Shown here: positions 36,160 to 47,900 of the stretch, one piece after another
How the letters are laid out: each line of letters begins with the position of its first letter
How positions within the stretch are numbered: the first letter of the stretch is position 1
DNA from: Entonaema liquescens
Taxonomy: Eukaryota > Ascomycota > Sordariomycetes > Xylariales > Xylariaceae
Length of the DNA: 64,000 nucleotides
Reading direction: 5' to 3'
Assembly (NCBI GenBank): GCA_902805475.1
Contig: CADCSX010000023.1
Location: forward strand, 2,046,001 to 2,110,000
Notes under the pieces: model-generated
The model's database searches: none
Told to the model about the DNA's origin: nothing
Seen by the model: the letters and a program-made list of their open reading frames with translations, nothing else
Position numbers and translations under genes: made by a program

Positions 36160-37355
36160 ATGGCGTCCGGGTCGACAGGCAACCTTCACGATGTGGGAGG
36201 TGACGTCCACACGAACACTCCTATTGCTACTACTAATTCTCCACATTCCAACAACCGCAACAATCTAACTCCTCCGCGCACTCCTTCCCCAATAATGGGG
36301 GGACCTCCCTTACCTACCAACGGTTCTTCGTTAAACCAAGAGCACCAACAGTGCATCGCCGATATGCAAGCTATTCACGATCTCGTCCTCCACCCGCCAG
36401 TACGCACTGTTTTCGACCTTATCCGCTCCTTCGTACAGATCATCGTGCATATTCTCTCTTACGGCATCACTCGCGCCTACTTTGGTATCTGCGTCGTCCT
36501 CTTCGTGGTTTCTATTAAGATCCTCATGATGTTTCTCATCGCATCTATCGCAACTATTGTTTTCTTTGCTATTCCGGTAAGTACCAACTCCAGCTGTTTG
36601 ATTCCATCTCGCTAAAGTGGAAGTAGTACCGTCACCGCACCGTCATCTCTCAACGCAAGGCCCCTAACAAACCTTCGCCGCGTAAGGGGACCAATGAGGC
36701 GCCGTTCTACGTGCTCCTTATCTGCGGTTCTGGTGGTCACACTACCGAGATGATCAAGATGGTCGAGCGCAGCATCCGATCGGAAGGTCCCAACTCGCAC
36801 CGCCGCTGGGCTATCGGATATGGTGACGACCTAAGCTACAGGAAGGTAATGGATTTCGAGCGTCATCTCAACAACCGCTTCACCGCGTACAACCTGCACG
36901 CCGGTACCTTCGACATCAAATTTTTCTATCGTAGCCGTGCCGTGCACCAGAGCTGGTGGACGACTCCCTTCAGCGTATGCAACAGCGCCCAGGACGTCTT
37001 CGACATCCTATCCGTGCCACCTCCCAACCCTGCCATCCCCGAGCATGGGTGCCCTGGTGTGGTGGTGACCGACGGCCCCGGCACTGGCTTCGTGTTCCTG
37101 CTGTGCGCCTATCTGATAAAGTTCTTCCGCATCGCGCCTGAATATTCCATGAAAGGCGTGTATGTCGAGAGCTGGGCTCGAGTTAGCACCTTAAGTTTCT
37201 CGGGCAAGTTGATCAAGTTCTTTCAGTTGGCCGATGTGTTCATTGTCCAGCATCGCCCTCTTCGTCAGCGTAACCCCAGCCTGGCGTATACTGGCAACAT
37301 GGTGGTGATGCCGACTATTACTAATGTGCCCTTGGATCCATTGGGGGAGTACTAA
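36160..37355 (+). CDS. ALG14: UDP-GlcNAc transferase subunit Alg14
   Basis: Membrane anchor of the Alg13/Alg14 enzyme that adds the second GlcNAc to dolichol-PP-GlcNAc on the cytosolic face of the ER in N-glycosylation. Exons 36160-36576 and 36627-37355 join in phase 0 (AIP-YRHRTVISQ) to give 381 residues. The Alg14 domain starts FYVLLICGSGGHTTEMIKMV and contains YRSRAVHQSW, the conserved VVVTDGPGTGFVFLL segment, YVESWARVSTLSFSGKLIK and DVFIVQHRPL. The N-terminal 140 residues are longer than in yeast: a polar Ser/Asn/Pro stretch, then a strongly hydrophobic segment (AYFGICVVLFVVSIKILMMF and beyond) that is the membrane anchor. An AG two bases before the TAC codon is used because earlier AGs would create a stop. 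Confidence 0.92.
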
Positions 37356-38339
37356 ACTCGCGACTTTATATGGTATGCCTTTTTTCGCATCCATATATCG
37401 GCACATATCCTTCTTGCTAACCAACTGTATCATCCAGGCACTCTTCGGTATTTAAATACACATTAAGCACAAGCTTCTCTGGTTGCGGGAGCATAGTTGA
37501 AAGATTTTTCCATTAAAATCAAGTCTCATATGATGAACTAAAAGGTTCACAAAATCAAAGGAGGAGCGGTTGTATTTCGTTGCATTGAGCATAGCAGAAA
37601 CTTCAAACGGAAAGAATCCCAAATCTTGTTAATCGAGGACTGAAATCGTCGCATTTTCACTGCCGAGTGAAGTAACGGCTTCATATTATTACATGCAAGC
37701 TTCACGTGGAAGAACATGATTCATAGTGGCATTTCTATGCCGGCTAAGGACTGCCGATAGTAATGGCTAGACGTATTGGGAATCGTAATTCAACTTCCAA
37801 CAGTTTCTCGTGCATTCCGTCCTAATCATATCGTAAATAATGCCTTGTCCTAAATTTCTATCTTCTTCTATCTGACTGCTTCGTAAATAGAGAGTATCCC
37901 TACCTTCAAAGCCTACCAAACGACCAAATGATAACCATTGGCTAGTTTTCTTCGTAGAGTTTAGTTAGGCTGGATCTGAAGCCCTTGTAACTATAAGCAG
38001 GACAATATTGTATATAGGACCTAAGGCCATAACCTACAGAAGTCGGATCGCGTTACTAAGTAGATCTCTGCGCACGGGTTACCGGATCGATATATTTGAT
38101 GTCCTTTCTTAGAAACTTTACTCCCCTTTGCTAATTAATACTTCTAAAGCTAGGATATATCCCCCTAAATATAAGCATCAGTAACCATCCTCTATGGCCC
38201 TCTAACGCTAGTATGTCTTCTACCCGGATGCCTTGTTTGAAGCTTGGTGCTAATAAAGGCCTATTCCTACGTTATTCTTCCCTAACCGCCTTGCGAATCA
38301 GTTAGTCTGTCGTTACGCTATTATATTTCGTTTCCGATA
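37356..38339. other. Convergent 3' intergenic spacer
   Basis: About 1 kb between the convergent ALG14 and Nudix genes. AT-rich, no supported gene, RNA or repeat. Confidence 0.45.
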
Positions 38340-39350
38340 TCACGGCATCCTGAAAGGCAGCCTGCGGTGCAACCGCATACTCAATTCAATAAAGTCCCTC
38401 TCGTTATCCGCAGTAATAATCCCATGCCTAATAAAGAAATCAATAAGCACAGCCGCCGAGTCAGGTTTGAACTCTCCGTTCAGTATATGTTTCTGCACCT
38501 CCTCAACAGTCATAGAGTAAAACGTCTGAACTTCGTCATCATTCGGTTTCGGGACGACGTCGTTCGGAAGCTCCAGATCATGGACGTATAAGACATCCGG
38601 AATGATCAGCCCCTTTTCTCCTGGAAATTCCGGCCCGGTGGCCGTTATGTACGTCAAGACGCCGACGGAGCGCACACGCTCACGCACTAGCGCTTCGGGT
38701 AAAGAGGCCTCTTCGTCGGCTTCGTGGATGACGGTGTCGCTGGGCCGGGAGCCTGCTTTGACGCCGCCTGCTACTGTTATGTCCAGCATTCCAGGACTCG
38801 TATACAAGTGGGCCGCGCGACGGCCGATCCAGAGCTTCAATGTTCCGTCGTCTGTCCTGGTATATGCTGTGGTGCACGCGCCTCGACTGATAATGCCAAA
38901 CAACGCGGAAGCAAACCGTTCCATGTGAACCGGGTACTTTGCGCTCACAATGGCAAACGGTTCGCTATGTTTGCCATCAAGAATGTGGAAGAGCTTCTGA
39001 TCTATGCAGATATTGATTAGTTCCGAGAAAGCTGCGTTTACTGCGCCCGCTGTGTCTTTTCCTTCGGAAGAGTCCAGCACTGTGATGGTCCGTGGTGCAT
39101 TGTGATTGACATGGAATTGAGGGGTCCATGGCATCTTCTGGACGATCTCTGGAAGTAAATACCCGTGTGGTTGGTCATCATTGGGTAGCAATAACAGGTA
39201 ATATGTGTCTGAAGGGACAATATCATATGGGAAGCTTCAAAATTATTAGATACCTAGGTATGATACAAATTATGATTACTAGGATACTAACTTATCAACA
39301 GATTGAAGTAAGGAGAGGTATGTCCCTCCGTTTGCCTGACTGGTAGCCAT
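38340..39350 (-). CDS. Nudix hydrolase with DUF4743 N-domain
   Basis: Two exons, 39350-39292 and 39234-38340, encode 317 residues. The short first exon (MATSQANGGTYLSLLQSVD) is joined through GTTAGT...GAAG so that VDNFPYDIV reads through, the usual start of this family. Residues about 20-130 form the DUF4743 region (YYLLLPNDDQPHGYLLP, MPWTPQF). The Nudix fold follows, with AAHLYTSPGMLDITVAGGVKAG and the box remnant HEADEEASL, where the two catalytic glutamates of the EExG-type helix are kept but the leading REU is HEA. Related proteins form the N-terminal half of fungal thiamine pyrophosphokinase Tnr3 or act on oxidised thiamine diphosphates. Here there is no kinase domain. Substrate is inferred only. 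Cytosolic location is likely since no targeting signal is seen. Confidence 0.88.
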
Positions 39351-39837
39351 TGTTCTAGCCTCTAGGGTCTTTTTGGTTCTTGGGACTTATTGGTAAAACC
39401 TTGTTAATAATGATTGCCTTAAAATTGACTACTAAATTTAAGGTAGAGGGGGTTCCTATTAGATTAAGTAGAGGTAACTATTGTGTAACAAATAAGTATT
39501 ATATAGAACTATGGTGTAACGTGAGTTATGTATCAGAGGATAACCCTGCAGATGCTGATGAGACCCTGAAGATTCAAGTTGGAGTAAGCGAACGACCGCG
39601 GGGCCGACTTAAGCGATATGCACGTACCCGCACCCCCTTGTATCAGATCATCATCCCATCTCCTCTTATACTTGTGTCACTGTTACCCAATGGGTTTCAT
39701 CTTTTTATATATATCATCAATTTATATATCGTCCATAGCTTCTTCTCCTCTCTTCACTTCCTCGACAAAATATTAACAAATAAACGACATAACTAAAAAA
39801 ATTTTTTTTTTTTTTTTTTATTTTTTTTTTACTAAAA
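39351..39837. other. MIT gene upstream region with poly(T) tract
   Basis: Divergent promoter between the Nudix and MIT-like genes. The distal part could be read as a 138-codon open frame (39380-39796) but lacks coding character. The last bases carry T18-A-T10 (39802-39830), eight bases before the MIT start codon. Confidence 0.5.
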
Positions 39838-40140
39838 ATGCCTTCGTCAAAAGCAATGTTAGCCACGGCGCTGGCCAAGGCAAATACCGCCGTTCAACTC
39901 GACAATACTCAATCACATACCTTTGCCCGAAAATACTATCAAGAAGCTTGTGCTCTTTTAACACAGCTTATCAATAGAGCGTCGAATGAAGATGACCGAC
40001 TAAAATTAGGAGCAATTGTAAGTCTCCAGCCGATCCAACTAGGTAGTTATAGTACCATTATACTAATACACTTACCATAGAGGCAAACCTACCTGATTCG
40101 GATAGACCAGTTGAAGGATTCCATACCTGAGGAGTCGTAG
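39838..40140 (+). CDS. Stand-alone MIT-like three-helix protein
   Basis: A 79-residue protein in two exons, 39838-40017 and 40081-40140, separated by a 63-base GTAAGT...CATAG intron in phase 0. The sequence MLATALAKANTAVQLDNTQS, ARKYYQEACALLTQLINRAS and LGAIRQTYLIRIDQLKDS forms three amphipathic helices with the A-x-Y-x-x-A-x-x-L-L spacing of the microtubule-interacting and trafficking (MIT) domain, which binds ESCRT-III tails. In other fungi I would expect this module at the N-terminus of a much longer protein. Here a TAG follows directly after helix 3 (IPEES). The tail end lies 200 bases from the stop of the convergent mS23 gene. It is either a genuine micro-MIT protein or the expressed 5' remnant of a truncated gene. 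Confidence 0.7.
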
Positions 40141-40339
40141 TTGAAAAAAGAAGATACCCATTATTAATTTCGGTGCGCATAATTCATGGAAGATCATAGA
40201 GAGGATGTAATGTAATTTACCCCATTCACTGGCTCGGAGAGTCGTGAAGTCGATAAAGGGGGGCTTGGGGGTATACGTGTAGGATTCATACAATTGTGGT
40301 ACATTTGATACATTGAATAATCGAGGCCTTCTACTGGGC

Positions 40340-41156
40340 TTAACTCTGTTCTGCGATGGCTTCTGCTTCTGCTTCTGCTTCTGGGAGATCTTCCGGATCA
40401 ATATCCTCCGGGATAGTTTCGTCCCCGAAACTCGTGTAGGCCGCATCACGTTCTTGCCGGACTGCCTCGATCTGCTTGCCAGCCCACTTCTTCCATTCTT
40501 CGTACTCCCTGTCTTCGAGATCCATACCTACTTGTAGGAAGGACTTGCCGAAATATGCGCCCACCATCTGGGCCTCTTCCTTGGCTATCCTACGCTCGAC
40601 CTCCTCTTGTTGTCGCAAAGCGTAAAACTCCTTCCGTACCGTGTCGTACGCCTGTTCTTTTGTTATGTCTGGGACGTTATGCATCATCCATAGCTGACGT
40701 TGAACGACGCTGTAAATGCTGTTAACCGATATTCTGTCCGATTTCGTATGCGCATGTATACTTATATACTTACCATTCGCCGCACAAGGGCATGCCCGGT
40801 TGTATTAACCCTTTAGACCAATCATGTCTCTGTGCATCTTTCCCGTCCATTTCAATTATCATCCTCGGCCTCGCTAGCTCCCAGGGGTGATCTTTGTAAA
40901 ATGTCCTCCGTAGCTCGTCCTCTTCGTATACTAATTCTTGCGGTTGAAATAGTCTACTCGCCCTTCGCGCCTTGGGGTTGTGCTTCTTGTGTTGAGGCGG
41001 GAGTGGTCTGGTGAGCATTTCGGATGGGGGTATCGACTCAACCACTTTGTACCATACCGGTTGCTGAACTCGAACGGTGGGAAAGATACGGTGGTTCATC
41101 AACGTCGTGACTGTCTGGTAGACCTTACCAGGCAGGACTTGTCGTTGACCACCCAT
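40340..41156 (-). CDS. RSM25: Mitochondrial small-subunit ribosomal protein mS23
   Basis: Mitoribosomal protein mS23 (yeast Rsm25). Exons 41156-40774 and 40718-40340 join as GE-CIYSVVQRQLWMMHN to give 253 residues, close to the family length. Hallmarks are MGGQRQVLPGKVYQTVTTLMN at the start, PPVW-like PVWYKVVESIPPSEMLTRPLPP, LVYEEDELRRTFYKDHPWELARPRMIIE, and the downstream WMMHNVPDITKEQAYDTVRKEFYALRQQEEVERRIAKEEA. The C-terminus is acidic with an Ala-Glu dipeptide run encoded by a TTCTGC hexamer repeat (about 40360-40385), which may vary in length between strains. Its 3' end faces the MIT-like gene. Confidence 0.9.
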
Positions 41157-41727
41157 GGCGCATTACCCAGAAGCCAACACCCCTATCCTGTGTAGAAGAA
41201 GTCGATATCCGAGCAATTGGTATTGCGTCGGGAGTTGTAAGATAATTGGATCCAATTGTTCAGAGGTGCTTTAACAATCGAGGTTTAGAAAATTGACTCG
41301 AAAGTCGCATAATCAGGTAATCGATTGGCGGGGATAATCGATTTTCCTAGACTTGACTTGTAATTTTTTTTTTTGTATATATACATTTTCCTGAGGTGGG
41401 CTTTTGTACCTATCATAATCTTATCACGTTAAAATCGTTAGTAAAAAGCTGTTGGTACTTATATACTAGGGCAACTAGCTTCAAATAGGTACCCAAATAC
41501 TTACCTAGGTGTACCTAGCAAGCTTGTGAACCTTGCACTTCTTATCAGTGGCATTTTTCTTTAACGCTGCGATAACGCGACCCCAAATCCGACGGCCCGC
41601 CATCTTCTAGAAAAGTTGAAATCATAAAAATTTCTCGGATTCTCTACGTCACCATCAAACCAATGTCGTTGAGTCCATAGGATCCATAGAGAAGCTGTGA
41701 TGATCGGACCAACATGCGGGACAGCTC
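41157..41727. other. Divergent promoter, mS23 and PPR genes
   Basis: About 570 bases upstream of both genes, with clustered TAGGTA/TACCTA hexamers around 41480-41520. No coding feature. Confidence 0.45.
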
Positions 41728-43572
41728 ATGAGAATCTTTACTCGAATTGATGGGTCGATTTACGGCGCAATACTCTCCCGTCGACCCTCGCCAAGCTTGA
41801 GCTCAGTGCCCCCATTATATACCACAAAGATACGCGATGGACACAGCGAGGCCAATTGTGAGGGCATACTTGCTATATCCGGCCGTCCTTCCTTGGCACG
41901 GTTTGGGAAGAAGCTTAAGATATATTGCACATTTACCTCTACAAGACATATCAGCTCAACAATAGCAACACTAAGTCGTCGGCCTTCAAGTCCCGGCTTC
42001 TTTAACTCGAATTTCCAATGTGACCGGAAATGGAATCATGTATCTACGAGCAAATCCGACGCCGCTTCTACGTCGCCAGAAGTTAGGCCAAAACATGAGC
42101 TCCTTGAGATTGTTGATCAATATGATAATACCTCTGTGAATGAGCACCTCGAATTCTTAAGGGATCCTTACCTACGGAGATATGCTCCCGCAAACGGCCC
42201 AAATCTCACGGTCTCGGATAAAGAAGAAGATATCAATTTGCAATCTGTTGACCCCAGGCGAAAACTAGACCCCGAGGAATCCGAGGCAGTCCTAAGGTTG
42301 AAAGAGGCGGTATTTCTCAAGCTTAGGCGGCCGGCAGCAATAGACTTGGATGAGGTATATGATCGATACTTGTCGCTTCCCGAGCCCCGCGTGTTGCACA
42401 TTACGGCTCGGTTGAGGCATCAGTTGCTCGCAGTCCTTGGAATGACTGAAAAGAAAGATTCAAAGTCTATGTTGCGGTACTTTGCCGTGGTGACAGATGT
42501 AAAGAATAGCGGTTTCCCCCTGACCATACTTGAGTGGAATACGGCAATGTCATTCGCTAGTCGATATGTTGGAAGATCAACCGAGGTAGAAGTTGAGGCC
42601 GCGCTCCATCTTTGGCGTGAGATGGAGCATGTCGCAGGCATCCGTGCCTCAGATGTGACTTTTAACATCCTCTTCGACGTTGCATCAAAAGCTGGTAAAT
42701 TTAGTCTCGCTGAGATGATATACCAAGAGATGATGACCCGTGGTTTTCATTTCAACCGATACCATCATGTCAGCCTAATTCACTATTTTGGTCTTAAACA
42801 GGACACAGGCGGGATGAGAGCAGCATATAAAGAGATGGTAGAGTCGGGCGAAATAATTGATTCAGTCGTACTCAACAGTATCATATCTGGGTTTCTGATG
42901 GCTGGAGAAGAAGATGCGGCAGAGAAAGTTTACGAAAAAATGAAACTTTCAGCTCGAGGAGCCAAAGCGATGCCAGATCGTAACTACTCAATGCAGAAGA
43001 ACATCACCAAGATACTCATGATGTTTGCAAGGGTAGGGAAAAAACACCCCGACATGCGTCCAAATTTTCAGAAGACCGCTCTAATCTCTCCGGATCTGCA
43101 AACCTACCGCCTCCTTGTCAACCACTACGGCCCGAGATTAGGCAATCTCTCTAAAGTCGCACAGTTTCTCGATGAGATGCAAGTATTTGAAGTTCAAATC
43201 CATGGTGCTATCTTCCTTGCGCTTTTCAAGGCGTTTGGTAAGCACGGGAGTCCTGGTTCGGACTGGACAGCAGAAAGGCTGGCTGGTGTATTCAATGCCT
43301 TCTTAGATACCCTTGACTCTGGGACTGAGGCGTTTTACATTAGCACCTGGATGGCCATGGCTGTGTTGAAGGCCTTCTCTAGATTTTCAACTCGAGACCA
43401 GATGTTGGATATATATGAGAGTTTGAGGTCTAGGTGGAATCTAAACCCAGTAGATTCTCAATTCATGATGGATTTCCTACAAAGGATCATCCAACAAGAT
43501 AGTTTTATTTACAAGACAGGGTCAATGCATTATGGTACGGGGAATCAAAAGGGGCACTATAGTTCAAAATAA
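41728..43572 (+). CDS. Mitochondrial pentatricopeptide repeat protein
   Basis: Intronless gene for a 614-residue PPR protein, a class that binds specific mitochondrial RNAs and controls their processing or translation. The first 100 or so residues are rich in Arg, Ser and Thr with few acidic residues, as in a mitochondrial presequence. Tandem PPR-like helical pairs are clear at VTFNILFDVASKAGKFSLAEMIYQEMMTRG, YHHVSLIHYFGLKQDTGGMRAAYKEMVESG and DSVVLNSIISGFLMAGEEDAAEKVYEKMK, with weaker ones at ILEWNTAMSF and further on at LQTYRLLVNHYGP. The N-terminal block ...HEFLRDPYLRRYAP-type sequence (LEFLRDPYLRRYAP) precedes the repeats. The exact ortholog is not identified. The ATG at 41728 is the only one giving a full presequence. 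Confidence 0.85.
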   Translation: MRIFTRIDGSIYGAILSRRPSPSLSSVPPLYTTKIRDGHSEANCEGILAISGRPSLARFGKKLKIYCTFTSTRHISSTIATLSRRPSSPGFFNSNFQCDRKWNHVSTSKSDAASTSPEVRPKHELLEIVDQYDNTSVNEHLEFLRDPYLRRYAPANGPNLTVSDKEEDINLQSVDPRRKLDPEESEAVLRLKEAVFLKLRRPAAIDLDEVYDRYLSLPEPRVLHITARLRHQLLAVLGMTEKKDSKSMLRYFAVVTDVKNSGFPLTILEWNTAMSFASRYVGRSTEVEVEAALHLWREMEHVAGIRASDVTFNILFDVASKAGKFSLAEMIYQEMMTRGFHFNRYHHVSLIHYFGLKQDTGGMRAAYKEMVESGEIIDSVVLNSIISGFLMAGEEDAAEKVYEKMKLSARGAKAMPDRNYSMQKNITKILMMFARVGKKHPDMRPNFQKTALISPDLQTYRLLVNHYGPRLGNLSKVAQFLDEMQVFEVQIHGAIFLALFKAFGKHGSPGSDWTAERLAGVFNAFLDTLDSGTEAFYISTWMAMAVLKAFSRFSTRDQMLDIYESLRSRWNLNPVDSQFMMDFLQRIIQQDSFIYKTGSMHYGTGNQKGHYSSK

Positions 43573-44079
43573 CGGGATAGAGCAATGACCACGGACGAAT
43601 GATACCAATTATATGTACATATTAAAAACATAGACTCGCCTGTACGTACCTGTAAATTTTATGATATAAATATTAAGTCAAATAAAGAGGAAACCCACAC
43701 TTTAGAAGAATATGCAACATTTAAATGAAAAAGTTGTGTGGATGGACAAGTGAGATATCGTAGCCAACTCAGCTACTCATGTTTTCCCTGCGAGTCTTGA
43801 TGATGATTCCATTGATAGTCCATTTTATTGAAACCGAATATGTTTACGAGTTGGCGTGATTTCAAAGGGTAGGTAGGTGAGCCTTAAATATACCAAATAT
43901 CACGACTTAGTAACGCCAACATTAGCCAAAACATATGAGATTATTCTCGGCGATGGCCTCAATGTCTATTGTCAAGTGGTGTATGTACAACTTGCATCGT
44001 GCTCCTCGCCGTCTCCGCCTGGTCAATATTTCCTCTCGACCTGCCTCGCCTAACTTTATTCTCGACCAGTTGCCATAAC
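43573..44079. other. Convergent 3' intergenic spacer
   Basis: Spacer between the convergent PPR and COX8 genes. AT-rich, nothing recognised. Confidence 0.45.
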
Positions 44080-44402
44080 TTAAGCCTTGGGCTTCTTGGT
44101 TTGCCAGACTACATTGCACAAATTAGTATATGATATCACCACCTGGAACCCGGTTTTCGTAGTAGCCGGGCGAAGGGAAATAACTCACGGGCAATGCCGA
44201 AGGGAGCGAAGAAACCGGTGAACATGTAGGCCCAGTATCGCACAGCAAAGAATCGGGTCTTGGTGTTGAAGGGTAAGTTCGAGTAGGGGCCCTCGGGGTA
44301 ATGGTACGGAGAGGAGAGACGAGCGCGGGTTGCGTGGAAAGCCCGGCGGCTGATCGTGGAGGTGATGCGCGGGGCGGCGCGAACGGCGGGTTGGGCGACC
44401 AT
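44080..44402 (-). CDS. COX8: Cytochrome c oxidase subunit 8 (COX7C family)
   Basis: Small nuclear-encoded subunit of respiratory complex IV in the inner mitochondrial membrane, matching yeast Cox8 and mammalian COX7C. Exons 44402-44189 and 44108-44080 give 80 residues. Exon 2 encodes only LWQTKKPKA after the split codon and would be missed without splicing. Residues 1-30 form an Arg/Ala/Ser-rich presequence (RAFHATRARLSS). The mature part has the family signature LPFNTKTRFFAVRYWAYMFTGFFAPFGIALWQ, with one transmembrane helix. The 80-base intron has a GTGAGT donor and TGTAG acceptor. Confidence 0.92.
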
Positions 44403-44996
44403 CTAGGCGTATCAATTAGCGATTTAGACTATAGTCTGCGAGAGTAGTATAATTTAATTACTTTGACTATCGAGATTACGTCGGTGTTGAGGAGTGGAGA
44501 GAATGTTTCTTTTCTGTACTACAGAAAGCTTCGATCCTTTGGCTTAAAACTTGAAATGATCGAACGATGATAGCTGCTGCCCCGAACCAAAGTGCGGTTA
44601 ATCTTCGGCTTGTGTAAAGAAAACATTATCGGGCATCTTAGCTATATGGATTACCTAAGATTACTGTAATGGAAGCTTCAAAGGCAAGTCCCCGTCCCAT
44701 CCCCCACTTGACCGCCTGCTTCTTTCTCTTTTCGTTCCTGCTGTCCCACTCCTTGCTTGATTTTTCTGCCATGACCCGTTTTTTTCTGCTGCTGCTATCT
44801 CCAGAAAAGTTCGCGTTCTCTTTTACACAAGTACCCATCAGCTTGGGACATTATTTAATCCTAATACCCATTGAAGGAGCGAGGATTCCTTTGGAATTGG
44901 CCAGGAAAACTGGCGTAATAGAATTGCGCGAGCTCTTTTCTCAATCATCACAATTAACCACATCATTGTTCATCGACGACCCAGCACTCGTTCACA
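44403..44996. other. Divergent promoter, COX8 and MTR4
   Basis: About 600 bases between divergent genes, with a pyrimidine-rich leader before MTR4. The open frame at 44669-45031 overlaps the MTR4 start in another frame and is not called. Confidence 0.45.
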
Positions 44997-47900
44997 ATGG
45001 ACGACGACCTTTTCAACGTTTTCGACGCTGAGCCCTCCGGCAAGGGCCAGTCAGAACCTCAGACTTCTTCGGTTGCTAAGCCCAATAAATCTAAGAAGAA
45101 GAGCAAGAAGCGGAAGGCTGATGGGGGCATGAAAAATGGATCTGTTACTGCTGTATCTATACCTTCTGCCCCAGAAGTCGATATGGCCGACGTTGCGCCC
45201 ACGTCGCCAGAGGAAGATGATGTTGAAGATGCGACGTCCGAGAACCATGGAGATAGCAAGCGACGACGCAAGAACGACGTCGCCGAACCTGTACTAACAG
45301 ATACATTCGAGACGGCAGAATCAAGAGAAGTCGCGGCAGCAGCTGGATTTGCCCCAACCAAAGATGAGGCATCGCTAGTTCTGTCGCACAACATTCAGCA
45401 TCAGGTTGCACTTCCCCCGGATCTCGATTACGAATATGTTCCACTATCTGAACACAAGCCACCTGAGAACCCTGCACGAACTTGGCCATTTACCCTCGAT
45501 CCCTTCCAGCGCCTCTCGATCTCCTCTATTGAACGAGATGAGAGTGTCCTAGTGTCGGCGCATACGAGTGCCGGAAAGACTGTTGTAGCCGAATATGCCA
45601 TTGCACACTGTCTCAAGCAGAACCAGCGAGTTATCTATACTAGTCCGATCAAGGCGTTGAGTAACCAAAAGTACCGAGAATTCAACGAGGCGTTTGGTGA
45701 TGTTGGTCTTATGACCGGTGATGTTACCATCAATCCTACTGCTAGTTGTCTTGTCATGACAACTGAAATTCTGCGGTCGATGTTGTATCGAGGTTCCGAG
45801 ATAATGCGAGAGGTTGCTTGGGTCGTTTTCGATGAAATCCACTACATGCGAGATAAATCGCGTGGTGTAGTGTGGGAAGAGACAATCATTCTACTTCCCG
45901 ATAAAGTTCGATATGTGTTTCTATCTGCCACCATTCCCAATGCCTTCCAATTCGCCGAGTGGATCGCAAAGATCCATCGTCAAGCTTGCCATGTCGTCTA
46001 TACCGATTTCAGACCGACACCTCTACAAAATTACTTCTTCCCGGCCGGCGGATCAGGCATATTCTTGGTCGTGGACGAGAAGGGCGTGTTCCGAGAGCAT
46101 AACTTCAACAAGACCATGCAGCTTATAGAAGAGCGCAAGGCTGCTGATGCTAATGATCCAGACGCCAAGCAAAAGGGCAAAGGAAGACACAAGAAGAATT
46201 TCAAGGGCAACAACTCTGATAGCCAAGCTGACATTCAGAAGATTGTGAAGATGATTATGAACAAGAATTTCAATCCCGTGATTGTTTTTAACTTCAGCAA
46301 GAGGGAGTGTGAAATGATGGCCTTGACGACTTCGAAATTTGCATTCAACGACGATAGCGAGAAAGCTATGGTACGAAAGGTATTTGTGAGCGCCATCGAG
46401 TCTTTGTCGGAGGAAGATCGCGAACTGCCACAAATCCAAAACATTCTCCCTCTCTTAGAGAAGGGAATTGGCGTCCATCATTCTGGTCTCCTGCCTATCC
46501 TGAAGGAAACCATCGAAATTCTCTTCCAGGAAGGTTTAATCAAGGTTCTTTTTGCCACCGAGACTTTCTCTATCGGCTTGAACATGCCGGCAAAGACGGT
46601 CGTCTTCACAAAAGTCACGAAGTGGGATGGTACCTCCACACGACCCCTAACTCCTTCTGAATATATTCAGATGTCTGGACGTGCAGGTCGTAGAGGTCTT
46701 GATGAGCGTGGTATTGTCATTATGATGATTGACGATAAGATGGAACCGGAAACGGCCAAGAATATTGTCGTTGGCCAGCAAGACCGTCTCAATTCCGCGT
46801 TCTACCTGGGTTACAATATGGTTTTGAACTTGCTCAGAATTGATGCTATCAACCCCGAGTTTATGTTGGAGAACTGCTTCTTCCAATTCCAGAACACTGC
46901 TAGTGTTGCTGGCCTGGAACATGAGTTGATGAAGCTTCAGAAAGCGCGAGACGAGATGGTGATCCCAGATGAGGCCACCGTCAAGGACTACTATGGGTTA
47001 CGACAGCAGATTACTCAGTACACCAAAGACATGCTGGCCGTTATTCAACATCCTAATTATTCTATCGAGTATCTTCAACCAGGAAGACTCGTGCAAATTG
47101 CCAACCCGAAGACAGGCAAGGATTTCGGTTGGGGTGTTGTGGTGAATGTTACAAAGCGCAAGGACCCGAAATTTGGCGAGAAGGAATATCCCCCTCAAGA
47201 ATCATATTTCATTGATGTCTTCCTTCGCCTCGACCCGAATTGCGATCCCTTCGGACCCGCTAACCCCTCGACAGAGATGCCAGAAGGTGCTCGAGCTAGT
47301 GACCCCAACCAAGACAGCATATTCGAGGTCGTACCCTGTATGCTTACTTGTATTAAAGCTCTAAGCCAGATCCGAGTGTTCATGCCTAAGGACGTGCACA
47401 GCCGAGAGGATATTGAGTCAGTTCGTAAGCAGACGCTCAAGGCGCTTAAGGAGGTTGAGCGCCGCTTCCCCGATGGATTACCTATTTTGGATCCTATTGA
47501 GAATATGAATATCACGGACGACTCATTCAAGAAGCTTCTTCGCAAGATTGAAGTTCTAGAGTCACGTTTACTGGCTAACCCACTTCATGGTTCGCCTATG
47601 TTACCCAGCTTATGGGAGCAGTATTCAGCAAAGATTGCCCGCAACGAAGAGATCAAGGCTCTCAAGAAGAAGATTGCCAAAGCACATTCTATTGCGCAGC
47701 TAGACGAACTCAAGTCGCGAAAGAGAGTTTTACGTCGTCTTGGTTTCATCAACGAATCCGAAGTGGTTCAAATGAAAGCCCGTGTCGCCTGTGAGATATC
47801 TTCAACGGAAGGTCACGAACTGCTACTGTCTGAGTTACTCTTTAACCGGTTCTTCAACGAGCTCTCCCCAGAACTATGCGCCGCTATTCTCAGCGTGTTT

